Below, piece after piece: positions 17,348 to 27,320 of a stretch of 64,000 nucleotides of DNA. Each line of letters opens with the position of its first letter. Positions within the stretch are counted from its first letter, which is position 1. The DNA is taken from positions 341,638-405,637 of the forward strand of contig NZ_JBHTFQ010000003.1 of NCBI RefSeq assembly GCF_042666235.1, read 5' to 3'. Under the pieces are notes generated by a model that did not search any database, was not told the origin of the DNA, and worked only from the letters and a program-made list of their open reading frames with translations. Source of the DNA: Halodurantibacterium daqingensis (GTDB lineage Bacteria > Pseudomonadota > Alphaproteobacteria > Rhodobacterales > Rhodobacteraceae). A program made the position numbers and the translations under genes.

Positions 17348-18097
17348 ATGAACAAGCCGGCGCAGGACATCGACCCCCACGTCTTTGATCGCGACCTTCT
17401 GGTCGCCTCGTACAATGTTCACAAGGGTGTCGGGCTGGACATGCGCCGCGACCCGGCGCGCATCGCCCGTGTGATCGGCGAAATCGCGCCCAACGTGATC
17501 GCGCTGCAGGAGGCCGACCGCCGCTTTGGCGATCGGGCGGGCGTTCTGGATCTTGATGCGCTGAAGGATCTGGCCGGGCTGACGCCGGTGGAACTGCCCA
17601 GTCGCAAGGGCCACCGCGCGCATGGCTGGCACGGAAATGTGGTGCTTCTGCGCGATGCCGAGGTGGATGAGGTTCGCCCCATCGATCTGCCCGGGCTTGA
17701 GCCGCGCGGCGCCGTCATGGTCGATCTGCGCATCGGCGGCAAGCCGCTGCGGGTGGTTGCCGCGCATCTGGGGCTTCTCAAGGGGTCGCGCCTGCTTCAG
17801 ACCCGTGCCTTGGTCGAGGCACAGGCCGGAGCCGAAGACCGTCCGACGATCCTTCTGGGGGATCTGAACGAATGGCGGCGCGGGCCTGATTGCTCGCTTG
17901 CTCCGCTGCGCGACCACTATGGCGCCGAGGGGGCCATGGTCGCCAGTTTTCCTGCGCGACGCCCCGTGTTCCCGCTTGACCGGATCTTCGGCTGTTCGCG
18001 CGCCGAGATCCGGGATCTGACGCCGCATGACAGCCCGCTGTCGCGCATCGCCTCGGACCACCTGCCGATCAAGGCCCGCCTGCGACTGCGTGCCTGA
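17348..18097 (+). CDS. Endonuclease/exonuclease/phosphatase-family protein
   Basis: The 249-aa protein has the metal-dependent phosphodiesterase fold: SYNVHKGVG with the metal-binding Asn, IALQEADRRFG with the catalytic Glu, ILLGDLNEWRR with the Asp-x-Asn pair, and the final IASDHLPIKA with the catalytic His. There is no signal peptide. Its stop overlaps the start of the phospholipase D gene (TGATG), a pairing common in alphaproteobacteria. The actual substrate, nucleic acid or phospholipid, cannot be told from sequence. Confidence 0.88.
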   Translation: MNKPAQDIDPHVFDRDLLVASYNVHKGVGLDMRRDPARIARVIGEIAPNVIALQEADRRFGDRAGVLDLDALKDLAGLTPVELPSRKGHRAHGWHGNVVLLRDAEVDEVRPIDLPGLEPRGAVMVDLRIGGKPLRVVAAHLGLLKGSRLLQTRALVEAQAGAEDRPTILLGDLNEWRRGPDCSLAPLRDHYGAEGAMVASFPARRPVFPLDRIFGCSRAEIRDLTPHDSPLSRIASDHLPIKARLRLRA

Positions 18098-19608
18098 TGC
18101 ATTGGGCATGGTGGCTTGTTCTGGCGGCGATTGCCTTCACGCTCGCCTCGATGCTGGCGCTCTGGTCCTTTGGCCGGTTCGCGCGCAAGGCCCGGGGCCT
18201 TGAGGCCTATTCGCTGCCGCCCGGCGAAGATACGGATCTTGACCGTCTGGCGCTGCCGGTGGTGGGTGCGCGGCCGGGGCAGACAGGGTTGGGGCTGGTC
18301 GTGGACAATCGCCGCGCTTTCGCCCTTCGCCTGGAGACGATCCGCCGCGCCGGGCGCAGCCTCGACATGCTCTATTACATCTGGCGCGATGATCTGACCG
18401 GCAGGCTGCTGATTCACGAGCTTCTGGCCGCTGCTGATCGCGGCGTGCGGGTACGCATCCTTCTGGATGACGTGAATACCCAGGGCTTTGACCGCGGCTA
18501 TCTCGCATTGAACCGGCATCCGCTGGTCGAGGTGCGGGTGTTCAATCCGGTCCTGAACCGCCGCAACGCACTGCGTCGCGGGGCCGAGATGATCCTGGCA
18601 CTGGTGCGCTATAACCGACGGATGCATTGCAAGTCGTGGATCGCCGATGCGCGGGTGGCGCTGGTGGGCGGGCGCAACATCGGCGACACCTATTTCGGCG
18701 CCACCCGGGCGCGGCGCCGGAATTCCCGTGACTCGGAGCTTGTGGTGATGGGCGAGGCCGTGGCCACGCTGCAGACCGGGTTCGACAGCTACTGGAATAG
18801 CCCGATGGCGCTGCCCATTGCCGCGCTCTGGCTGGGCTATGAGGCGGATCTGGGGCGCTATCGCCGGCGGCTTCAGGCGGGTGTCGATGCCGGCCGGGCG
18901 CGCGATTACCTGGCGCGCTTGCCTGCGGTGCCGGATCTGACGGCGGGCCTGCACTGGTCCGATCAGGTGCGGGTGCTGATCGATCCGCCGGAAAAGGCGC
19001 AGGGCCAGCACCGGGAGCGCTGGATCACCCAGGCGCTGCGCCCGATGTTCGAACAGGCCACCACCCGGGTGCGGATGGTGACGCCCTATTTCGTTCCGGG
19101 GCGCGAGGATGTGGGCTTTCTGCAGGGGCTTGCAGCGCGGGGCGTGCAGGTCGAGGTCATCACCAACGCCCTTGCCGCAACCAATCATCTGGTCGTGCAC
19201 GGTGCCTATCGCCGCTATCGCCGGCCGCTTCTGGAAAAGGGCGTCCGGATTTTCGAATTCGCGCCGCCCGATGATCAGGGGCGCCGGGGCGAGATGCTGC
19301 ACGGCAAGGAATTCGTGGTCGATGGCAAGACGGGCTTCATCGGCTCGTTCAACTACGATCTGCGGTCGGCCTTTCTGAACACCGAAATGGGCATCCTGTT
19401 CGAGATCCCGGAACTTGTCGCCGAACTGGAAGGCGAGATCGACCGTGCAAGTGCCCCCGATCAGGCGTTCGACCTTTATCTGCAAGGCCGCTGGCTGCGC
19501 TGGCGCCTGCATGACGGCTCGGAACTGGGCCATGAACCCGATGCGACGGCCCTGCGCCGTGGGCTGTCATGGGTGATCGGGCATCTGCCGATCCACCGCT
19601 TTCTCTGA
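18097..19608 (+). CDS. Phospholipase D / cardiolipin synthase-like protein
   Basis: The 503-aa protein has an N-terminal transmembrane helix (about residues 5-25) and two HKD catalytic motifs: HCKSWIADARVALVGGRN and HGKEFVVDGKTGFIGSFNYD. The arrangement matches membrane-anchored PLD-family enzymes of alphaproteobacteria, including cardiolipin synthases. It is co-translated with the upstream nuclease-fold gene. Its last 42 nt overlap the convergent ribbon-helix-helix gene. Cardiolipin synthesis is plausible but not certain. Confidence 0.88.
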   Translation: MHWAWWLVLAAIAFTLASMLALWSFGRFARKARGLEAYSLPPGEDTDLDRLALPVVGARPGQTGLGLVVDNRRAFALRLETIRRAGRSLDMLYYIWRDDLTGRLLIHELLAAADRGVRVRILLDDVNTQGFDRGYLALNRHPLVEVRVFNPVLNRRNALRRGAEMILALVRYNRRMHCKSWIADARVALVGGRNIGDTYFGATRARRRNSRDSELVVMGEAVATLQTGFDSYWNSPMALPIAALWLGYEADLGRYRRRLQAGVDAGRARDYLARLPAVPDLTAGLHWSDQVRVLIDPPEKAQGQHRERWITQALRPMFEQATTRVRMVTPYFVPGREDVGFLQGLAARGVQVEVITNALAATNHLVVHGAYRRYRRPLLEKGVRIFEFAPPDDQGRRGEMLHGKEFVVDGKTGFIGSFNYDLRSAFLNTEMGILFEIPELVAELEGEIDRASAPDQAFDLYLQGRWLRWRLHDGSELGHEPDATALRRGLSWVIGHLPIHRFL

Positions 19609-19824
19609 CAGCTGCCGGAAGTGGTGCAGCACATGCACCCGGATCGCCGACGCCAACCCGACTTCGGGCGGCCGCCCGGCATCGATCTCGGCGGCAAGGA
19701 CGTTGATGGCGATGGCACGGTGGGCGGCGATGTCGCGGAATGCCTGCCAGAATTCGGGCTCGAGCGAGACGCTGGTGCGGTGGCCCCGAAGCGTCAGGGA
19801 ATGCTTCTCGGGGCGGCGGCTCAT
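19567..19824 (-). CDS. Ribbon-helix-helix protein
   Basis: This 85-aa protein carries a ribbon-helix-helix motif near the N-terminus (LRGHRTSVSLEPEFWQAFRD) and then a helical AINVLAAEIDAG, matching the RHH family found in alphaproteobacteria. It is presumably a DNA-binding dimer. It overlaps the upstream DUF4169 gene by 4 nt, so the order is fumC, DUF4169, RHH. Its 3' end overlaps the convergent phospholipase gene. The target is unknown. Confidence 0.85.
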   Translation of the reverse strand: MSRRPEKHSLTLRGHRTSVSLEPEFWQAFRDIAAHRAIAINVLAAEIDAGRPPEVGLASAIRVHVLHHFRQLSEKAVDRQMPDHP

Positions 19825-20021
19825 TCCGGGGTGTCCTGGGGGGTATCCGGATCGCGCCGATGTCCGTCCAGATGCGCGCGGGCCTTTTCGGCCCGCGCCG
19901 CGTCCTGTTCCCGCTCGGCCTTGCTCCGGCCGAAGCGGGCGGCGTTCTCGTCGCCGCGGGCCCGCTGCGCGGCACGTTCGCGCTGCTTGCGGGCCTGACG
20001 GAGATTGACGAGATCGCCCAT
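19821..20021 (-). CDS. DUF4169-family small protein
   Basis: This 66-aa, highly charged, mostly helical protein (VNLRQARKQRERAAQRAR near the start) matches the DUF4169 family of alphaproteobacteria. It starts 4 nt after the fumC stop codon and overlaps the ribbon-helix-helix gene, so it belongs to the same transcript. No function is known. Its composition suggests nucleic-acid or protein binding, not catalysis. Confidence 0.85.
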   Translation of the reverse strand: MGDLVNLRQARKQRERAAQRARGDENAARFGRSKAEREQDAARAEKARAHLDGHRRDPDTPQDTPE

Positions 20022-20025
20022 GAGG

Positions 20026-21420
<1,395 letters not shown>

Positions 21421-21503
21421 GGGCAAGCCTCCTGGGAAGAACTGCGCATGTCATAGGGCGGTGCCAGGCCAAAAGCAATCGGTATGCGGCGGTATACGGC
21501 GGC

Positions 21504-21959
21504 TCAGCTCTTGCGGAACCGGTCCAGCCGCACGACCTCTCCGGCCGGGGGGGGCGGATCGTCGTCGGGCTGCTCGTCCTCGTCCTCTTCGTCGTCCTCG
21601 TCCGCCTCATGTGTCTCGAAGCGCAGGCCGAACTCCACCGAGGGATCGACAAAGGTGCGGATCGCGTCGAAGGGAATATACATCGGTTCGGGCTGGTCGC
21701 CGAAGTTGAGCGTCACCGCAAAGCCGTCGTCATCCACCTGCAGATTGTCGAACCAATGCTGAAGAACGATGGTCATCTCACCGGGATAGCGGTCGTGCAG
21801 CCAGTCGGCCAAGGCGACACCGGCATGATTGGTGTCGAAGGTGATGAAGAAGTGGTGCTCACCCGGCAATCCATGGCGCGCGACCGAGTCCAGAACCTGG
21901 CGTATGAGCCCACGCATCGCATGGTGCATCAGGTTTCCGTAATCGATCGTTCGCGGCAT
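21504..21959 (-). CDS. sspB: SspB-type ClpXP adaptor, alphaproteobacterial form
   Basis: SspB delivers ssrA-tagged proteins to ClpXP. The 151-aa protein has the SspB core (residues 1-110, with HFFITFDTNHAGVALADWL and MTIVLQHWFDNL), then a very acidic linker (DEDDEEDEDE) and the C-terminal ClpX-binding tail VVRLDRFRKS. This architecture is that of alpha-SspB as described in Caulobacter. The tmRNA gene about 2.3 kb away encodes the tag it would recognise. It is transcribed in the same direction as fumC with an 83-nt gap. Confidence 0.9.
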   Translation of the reverse strand: MPRTIDYGNLMHHAMRGLIRQVLDSVARHGLPGEHHFFITFDTNHAGVALADWLHDRYPGEMTIVLQHWFDNLQVDDDGFAVTLNFGDQPEPMYIPFDAIRTFVDPSVEFGLRFETHEADEDDEEDEDEQPDDDPPPPAGEVVRLDRFRKS

Positions 21960-22081
21960 AGACGTCCCCTCGGATTTTCGGCCAGCATAGGGGATTCGAG
22001 GGGGAAAGGAAGGGGCCGAGCGCGATTTTTCAGGTTGCCCAGGGTTGCGAAAACTCTGCCCCCGGTTGTGGCCCCCAAGGC

Positions 22082-23335
22082 TCAGACGCCCCCGGGCACC
22101 AGCGTCGCCGCAAGCCCCAGCGCCGCACAGAGCGCGAGTGCTGCGGGCAGGGACCAGTGGCGCCGCAGGATGACCCAGCCGGCAATCAGCGCCAGCGCCA
22201 CCGTGACGGGATCAAGGGTGGTGACAACCGGCGCGATGACACGGACCGGGCCGAATCCGGCGCTGCCGACCTCGCCGAAGAACACATGCGCCGCAAACCA
22301 GAGCGAGAGATTCAGGATCACCCCCACCACTGCCGCCGTGATCGCCGAAAGCGCCCCCGTCAGGCGTGGACGGCTTGAGATCCAGCCAAGATAGGGCGCG
22401 CCGGCAAAGATCCACAGGAAGCAGGGCACGAAAGTCATCCAGAGCGCGATGATCGCCCCCGCGATCCCAAGGCCGATGCCGCCGGCCTGGAAGGCGGCCA
22501 GATAGGCCACGAACTCGGTCACCAGGATCAGCGGCCCCGGCGTGGTTTCGGCAAGCCCCAACCCGTCCATCATCGCGGCGGTGGTCAGCCAGCCGTGATC
22601 GTTGACTACCGCCTGCGTCATGTAGGCCAGCACCGCATAGGCGCCGCCGAAGGTCACCACGGCAAGCTTGGCGAAGAACCAGCCGATCTGGGTGAGGATC
22701 CCGCCTTCCAGCAACGCCAGCAGCGCCAGCGGCACCAGCCAGATCGCCAGCCACAGCAGGATGGTGCTGCCGGTGCGCACGGGTTGCATCGGGGGCGGCG
22801 TGGACTGGTCGCCACGGCTGGTCAGGAACCCCCAGAGACCCGCCAGCGCGATGATGACGGGAAAGGGCAGGTGCAGCGCAAAGATCCCCAGAAAGGCAAG
22901 CCCCGCGATGATCCAGTGCGCACGCTGCTTCAGGGCGCGGCGCGACACCTTGAGCAGCGCCTCGATCACGATCACCACGACCGCCGCCTTGACGCCGAGA
23001 AACAGCGCCTGCACCAGCGGAACCTGCCCGAACAGCCCGTAGGCGATCGCCAGTGCCAGCACCACGGCCGCGCCCGGCAGCACGAACAGCAGCCCGGCGA
23101 TCAGGCCACCGCGGATGCCGTGCAGCTTCCATCCCGCATAGGTGGCAAGCTGCATCGCCTCGGGGCCGGGCAGCAGCATGCAGAAGGACAGCGCGCCCAG
23201 ATATTCCTTCTCGCTCAGCCAGGGACGGTCTTCCACCAGTTCCCGATGCATGAGCGCGATCTGCGCTGCCGGCCCGCCGAAGGACAGAAGCCCGATGCGC
23301 GCAAAGACACGCGTGGCCTCGGCCTGGGTTGGCAT
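22082..23335 (-). CDS. chrA: Chromate transporter ChrA, two-domain form
   Basis: The 417-aa membrane protein has about 12 hydrophobic segments in two homologous halves. The N-terminal half has the CHR signature LSFGGPAAQIALMHRELV and FCMLLPGPEAMQLATYAG, and the C-terminal half repeats it as VVTFGGAYAVLAYM and LGLAETTPGPLILVTEFV. Long ChrA proteins export chromate. The ATG has AGGTGA 5 nt upstream; a GTG two codons earlier is possible. It follows the phytochelatin-synthase-like gene by about 10 nt, so both are probably on one mRNA. Confidence 0.9.
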   Translation of the reverse strand: MPTQAEATRVFARIGLLSFGGPAAQIALMHRELVEDRPWLSEKEYLGALSFCMLLPGPEAMQLATYAGWKLHGIRGGLIAGLLFVLPGAAVVLALAIAYGLFGQVPLVQALFLGVKAAVVVIVIEALLKVSRRALKQRAHWIIAGLAFLGIFALHLPFPVIIALAGLWGFLTSRGDQSTPPPMQPVRTGSTILLWLAIWLVPLALLALLEGGILTQIGWFFAKLAVVTFGGAYAVLAYMTQAVVNDHGWLTTAAMMDGLGLAETTPGPLILVTEFVAYLAAFQAGGIGLGIAGAIIALWMTFVPCFLWIFAGAPYLGWISSRPRLTGALSAITAAVVGVILNLSLWFAAHVFFGEVGSAGFGPVRVIAPVVTTLDPVTVALALIAGWVILRRHWSLPAALALCAALGLAATLVPGGV

Positions 23336-23344
23336 TGTCACCTG

Positions 23345-24109
23345 TCAGTCTCCGGTTTCTGCGGGATGAATATGCACCAGGCCGCCGGTTTCGCCGGCGA
23401 GAGGGCCGTGCACCTCCGGGGCCGGGCGCAGCATCGCGGCAAGAAGGGTCTCCGTCGCCGTCCAGTAGGGAATGTACCATTCGCGGTCAACTTCGAGGAT
23501 CAGCACGCGTTCGCTGATCAGGTCATAGGCCCCGATCAGCGCCACATGCGGGCCATCCCAGTCGCCCGTCACGACGCCCTGGTTGTAATAGACCAGCAGC
23601 GCATCCTCGGCGCTGGCCTCGTTGGCCTCAAGCAGCGCGTGCAGGGCCGCGCGCGTGTCGTCGCTGTCATCGAGGGGACGGAACCGGGTGGCCTCGAGAT
23701 GGTCAAGGCCAGTCGCGGCAAGTGCAGCGGCGGTATAGGTCAGCAGGTCATCGAAACGCACGCCATCGCCATCCTGGGCCGTTGCCCGGCGCCAGTCGTC
23801 GCTGTTCACCGCGTCCAGAAGGGCTTCCTGCGTCAGGATCGGGCTTTCGGCTTCGGCGGGCAGGCCGCGCAGGCCGTTGATCGCCGCCGTCACCGCTGCA
23901 AGCGAACAGGCGGAATCGGTGATCTGCGGTGCCACGAAGGCGGAAAAGGCCCAGTAATCTGCCGCCGGGGCCAGGCGAAGATAGGTGGTTTCCGCGGTCA
24001 GGGGCACAGCATCGGGCCCAAGCTTGGGCAGCGCCTCCTCGGCCTTGGCCATGGGGCCCAGACCCATCAGCGCGATGGAAATCAGGGCAGGCGGCAGGCT
24101 CTGCGGCAT
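23345..24109 (-). CDS. Secreted phytochelatin-synthase-like peptidase
   Basis: The 254-aa precursor has a signal peptide (about 23 residues, ending AKA) and a domain resembling the papain-like phytochelatin synthase fold. The alignable landmarks are YWAFSAFVAPQITDSACSLA with the candidate nucleophile Cys68, GPHVALIGAYD with His188, and VLILEVDREWYIPYW with Asp208. The spacing is close to the Cys70/His183/Asp201 triad of the Nostoc enzyme. Bacterial members cleave glutathione to gamma-Glu-Cys more readily than they make phytochelatins. Coupling with chrA suggests a metal or oxyanion stress role, but no experiment is implied. Recognition is by motif only. Confidence 0.75.
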   Translation of the reverse strand: MPQSLPPALISIALMGLGPMAKAEEALPKLGPDAVPLTAETTYLRLAPAADYWAFSAFVAPQITDSACSLAAVTAAINGLRGLPAEAESPILTQEALLDAVNSDDWRRATAQDGDGVRFDDLLTYTAAALAATGLDHLEATRFRPLDDSDDTRAALHALLEANEASAEDALLVYYNQGVVTGDWDGPHVALIGAYDLISERVLILEVDREWYIPYWTATETLLAAMLRPAPEVHGPLAGETGGLVHIHPAETGD

Positions 24110-24189
24110 CGGCGGATCCTTTCGTGCGGATGTGCGGCGATGCTACATGCCGTCCGTGACGACGCAAGCGTTAATCAAGCAGGGAAAGT

Positions 24190-24501
24190 GCAGGCTTCTG
24201 TTGCCAGGTGCCTGCGGACCCCGCCTTACGCGGCTAAGCGCAAGGACTTAGTTTCGGCGACTGGAGCTGCTTACGCAGCCACAGCCATTGCCGGAGCACG
24301 GTTGTCATTGGCAACTGTACGTTTCGGACCGATAACGGTGGTACCTCACCGAGCAAAAGCTTACCCCTTTAGACGTTCGTCGATCCTGTTTCGGCCCCAG
24401 TTTCCGCCAATGACGGGGAATTTGGTGGAGCCGCCGGGTACCGCCCCCGGGTCCGATCCGCTTATTACGAGCGCGTTTATTGCCATAGTCCCCGAAAGGA
24501 C
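24190..24501 (-). ncRNA. ssrA: Two-piece (circularly permuted) tmRNA
   Basis: The tag frame reads ANDNRAPAMAVAA followed by TAA (24312 down to 24271). The gene is permuted, as in other alphaproteobacteria. The acceptor piece comes first and ends in GGCGGCTCCACCA at 24423. A spacer of about 24 nt is removed, and the coding piece then starts GGGGCCGAAACAGGATCGAC at 24398. A GCAGGC/GCCTGC hairpin marks the approximate 3' end. tmRNA rescues stalled ribosomes and tags the peptide for ClpXP. Both outer ends are approximate. Confidence 0.93.
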
Positions 24502-24507
24502 AATCTG

Positions 24508-24536
24508 AATATACGCCCGCCCGCGCCGCGCTTCAA
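24508..24536 (-). promoter_or_regulatory. Sigma-70 promoter of ssrA
   Basis: TTGAAG and TATATT are separated by exactly 17 bp on the minus strand, which would start transcription about 7 nt downstream, at the beginning of the tmRNA acceptor piece. The match is strong for this G+C-rich genome. Confidence 0.75.
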
Positions 24537-24641
24537 GGGGCCCTGCGGGGCTTTGGCGGCGGGTCGGATCGGGCCGCTTCCGCAAGGGGTGAAAACCGCC
24601 TATCACGAGGGCCTGACACCCGCCGTAACCGGAGCCATCCC

Positions 24642-25874
24642 GTGACAAGCCTTGATACTGCCTTCGTCCGCGCCCAGTTCCCCGCCTTTTCCGAGCCTTC
24701 GCTGCAGGGCCAGGCGTTTTTTGAAAATGCCGGTGGTTCCTACACCTGCCGTCAGGTGATCGACCGGCTGACCCGCTTTTACCGCGCGCGGAAAGTGCAG
24801 CCCTATGCGCCTTACGCGGCCTCGCAGGCTGGCGGCGCCGAGATGGACGAGGCGCGGGCGCGGCTCTCGGCCATGCTTGGCGTAGCCGGGGACGAATTGC
24901 ATTTCGGCCCCTCGACCAGCGCCAATACCTATGTGCTGGCGCAGGCCTTCCGCGAACATCTGAAGGCGGGTGATGCAATCATCGTTACCAATCAGGACCA
25001 CGAGGCGAACTCCGGTGCCTGGCGGCGCCTGGCCGCGGCGGGCATCGAGATCCGGGAATGGAAGATTGATCCGGTGACCGGCAGCCTTGATCCGCAGGCG
25101 CTTGCCACGCTGCTGGATGACCGGGTGCGGTTGGTGTGTTTCCCGCATTGTTCGAATGTGGTGGGGCAGGTGAACCCGGTGGCAGAGATCACGGCGCTGG
25201 TCCGCGCGGCCGGGGCGGTTTCCTGCGTGGACGGGGTAAGCTATGCCCCGCACGGTCTTCCCGATGTCGCCGCGCTGGGCGCGGATATCTACCTTTTCTC
25301 GGCCTACAAGACCTATGGTCCCCATCAGGGGTTGATGGTGGTGCGTCGCGCACTGGCCGAGGCGCTGCCCAACCAGGGGCACCATTTCAACGGCACGGTG
25401 CTGACCAAACGTTTCACCCCGGCAGGCCCGGACCATGCGCAGATCGCGGCCTGCGCGGGCATGGCCGATTACTGGGATGCGCTGCACGATCATCACTTCG
25501 GCCGCTCGGCCGACGGGCCCGCCGCCCGTGCGGCCCGCGTGCATGACCTGTTGCGCGCGCATGAGACGCGGCTTCTGACGCCGCTGCTGGCCTATCTGGC
25601 CGGGCGCAACGATGTAACGCTGATCGGGCCGGCGGCGGCGGCCGAACGTGCGCCGACCGTCGCGCTTGTCCCGGTGCGCCAGGCGCCGCAGGATCTGGCC
25701 GAGGCACTTGGGCGCAAGGGGATCATGTGCGGCGGCGGGGATTTCTATGCCCAGAGGCCGCTGCAGGCGCTGGGGATCGATCCGGCGCGCGGCGTGCTGC
25801 GCCTGTCCTTCGTGCATTACACGGAAGAAGAAGAAGTTGACCGGCTGATCGCCGCACTAGATGAGGTGCTGTAG
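24642..25874 (+). CDS. PLP-dependent class V aminotransferase (cysteine desulfurase-like)
   Basis: The 410-aa protein has the NifS-like fold. Visible elements are FFENAGGSYTCRQVIDRL near the N-terminus, the PLP-phosphate and ring contacts GPSTSANTYVLAQ and DHEANSGAWRR, VDGVSYAPHGLPD with the conserved Asp and His, and the PLP-lysine in SAYKTYGPHQG (Lys223). It belongs to the cysteine-desulfurase-like branch, not IscS/SufS. There is no clear catalytic Cys loop of the IscS type, so sulfur transfer is not assured. The start is GTG. It faces away from ssrA and is followed 33 nt later by photolyase. Confidence 0.85.
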   Translation: MTSLDTAFVRAQFPAFSEPSLQGQAFFENAGGSYTCRQVIDRLTRFYRARKVQPYAPYAASQAGGAEMDEARARLSAMLGVAGDELHFGPSTSANTYVLAQAFREHLKAGDAIIVTNQDHEANSGAWRRLAAAGIEIREWKIDPVTGSLDPQALATLLDDRVRLVCFPHCSNVVGQVNPVAEITALVRAAGAVSCVDGVSYAPHGLPDVAALGADIYLFSAYKTYGPHQGLMVVRRALAEALPNQGHHFNGTVLTKRFTPAGPDHAQIAACAGMADYWDALHDHHFGRSADGPAARAARVHDLLRAHETRLLTPLLAYLAGRNDVTLIGPAAAAERAPTVALVPVRQAPQDLAEALGRKGIMCGGGDFYAQRPLQALGIDPARGVLRLSFVHYTEEEEVDRLIAALDEVL

Positions 25875-25907
25875 GGCCCGCAGGGGGCCCTGAACAAGCG
25901 GACCCTC

Positions 25908-27320
25908 ATGAACGATACCCCGGTTCTTTACTGGTTGAGGCGCGATCTGCGCCTTGCCGACAACCCCGCCCTTGTGGCCGCCGCCGCGGATGGCCGCCCC
26001 GTGATTCCGGTGTTCATTCTGGACCCCGAAACCGAAACGCTGGGCGCTGCTGCCCGCTGGCGGCTTGGGCTTGGTCTGGCCGCACTTGATGCCAGCCTGC
26101 GCCAGTTGCAAAGCCGGATCGTGTTCCGGCGTGGACCGGCGCTGACGGTGCTTTCGGATCTGATCTCGGAAACCGGTGCCGGCGCGGTGCACTGGAACCG
26201 CAGCTATGACCCGGCGGCACGGGCGCGCGATCAGGCGGTCAAGGCAGCGTTGCGCGCCCGGGGCCTGCAGGCCGAAAGCCACAACAGCCATCTTCTGTTC
26301 GAGCCCTGGACGGTGGAAACCGGCACGGGCGGGTTCTATCGCGTCTATTCCCCGTTCTGGCGCGCGGTCAAGGACCGGCCGGTGCCCGCGCCGCTGGCCC
26401 CGCCCGCGGCGCTTCGGTCACCTGCCGCATGGCCTGTCTCGGCGCGGCTCGAGGATTGGCGGCTGGGCGAGGCGATGAACCGGGGCGCCGATGTTGTGGC
26501 GCAACATGTTCATGTCGGCGAGGATCGGGCCCTTGCACGGCGCGATCTTTTCCTTGAACGCGCTGTCGGCCCCTACCGGGACCGGCGGGATTATCCGGGC
26601 GAACCGGCAACCTCGGGCCTTTCCGAGAACCTCACCTATGGCGAGATCGGCCCGCGCCAGATCTGGCATGCGGCAATGCGCGCACGCCATGAAGGGGCAC
26701 CCGGGGCCGAGCATTTCCTCAAGGAGCTGGTCTGGCGCGAATTTGCCTATCATCTCATGTTCCACACGCCGCATCTGCTTGAACGGAACTGGCGAGAGGA
26801 ATGGGACGGCTTTCCTTGGCAGGGCGACAATGAGGCCGCCCGGCGGTGGCGGCAGGGCATGACCGGGGTGCCCTTTGTCGATGCCGCCATGCGCGAGCTG
26901 TATGTAACCGGCACGATGCACAATCGCGCGCGGATGATCGCGGCCTCCTATCTGACCAAGCACCTGATGACCGACTGGCGCATCGGTCTGGACTGGTTCG
27001 CCGACTGCCTGATTGACTGGGACCCGGCCTCGAATGCGCTGGGCTGGCAGTGGGTGGCGGGATCAGGGCCCGATGCCGCGCCCTATTTCCGTATCTTCAA
27101 CCCCGATACCCAGGCGCAGAAGTTCGACGCCGACGAAGCCTATCGCCGGCGCTTTCTGGCCGAACTGTCCCCCAGCCCCGGGCGGGATGCGCTGGATTTC
27201 TTCCGGGCGGTGCCGCGCAGCTGGGGCCTTGATCCGGCGCGGCCCTATCCTCGCCCGGTCGTGGCGCTGGACGCAGGACGCGCCCGGGCGCTTGCCGCCT
27301 ATGAGGCGCGGCGGCCATGA
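25908..27320 (+). CDS. phrB: Deoxyribodipyrimidine photo-lyase, class I
   Basis: This FADH-dependent, light-driven enzyme repairs cyclobutane pyrimidine dimers. The 470-aa protein has an N-terminal antenna domain (VLYWLRRDLRLADNPAL) and a C-terminal FAD and DNA-binding domain: VWREFAYHLMFHTP, TGTMHNRARMIAASYLTKHL, and DWDPASNALGWQWVAGSG. These match class I CPD photolyases. The gene overlaps the next start by 4 nt. Confidence 0.94.
   Translation: MNDTPVLYWLRRDLRLADNPALVAAAADGRPVIPVFILDPETETLGAAARWRLGLGLAALDASLRQLQSRIVFRRGPALTVLSDLISETGAGAVHWNRSYDPAARARDQAVKAALRARGLQAESHNSHLLFEPWTVETGTGGFYRVYSPFWRAVKDRPVPAPLAPPAALRSPAAWPVSARLEDWRLGEAMNRGADVVAQHVHVGEDRALARRDLFLERAVGPYRDRRDYPGEPATSGLSENLTYGEIGPRQIWHAAMRARHEGAPGAEHFLKELVWREFAYHLMFHTPHLLERNWREEWDGFPWQGDNEAARRWRQGMTGVPFVDAAMRELYVTGTMHNRARMIAASYLTKHLMTDWRIGLDWFADCLIDWDPASNALGWQWVAGSGPDAAPYFRIFNPDTQAQKFDADEAYRRRFLAELSPSPGRDALDFFRAVPRSWGLDPARPYPRPVVALDAGRARALAAYEARRP

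Noticed and set aside
15353..18109. A 918-codon minus-strand open frame
   Set aside because: It is a shadow of the ABC-F ATPase and nuclease genes, whose plus-strand translations have intact catalytic motifs.
23345..24109. Generic hypothetical secreted protein only
   Set aside because: The Cys, His and Asp landmarks in correct order and spacing argue for the phytochelatin-synthase-like fold, so the more specific call was kept with moderate confidence.
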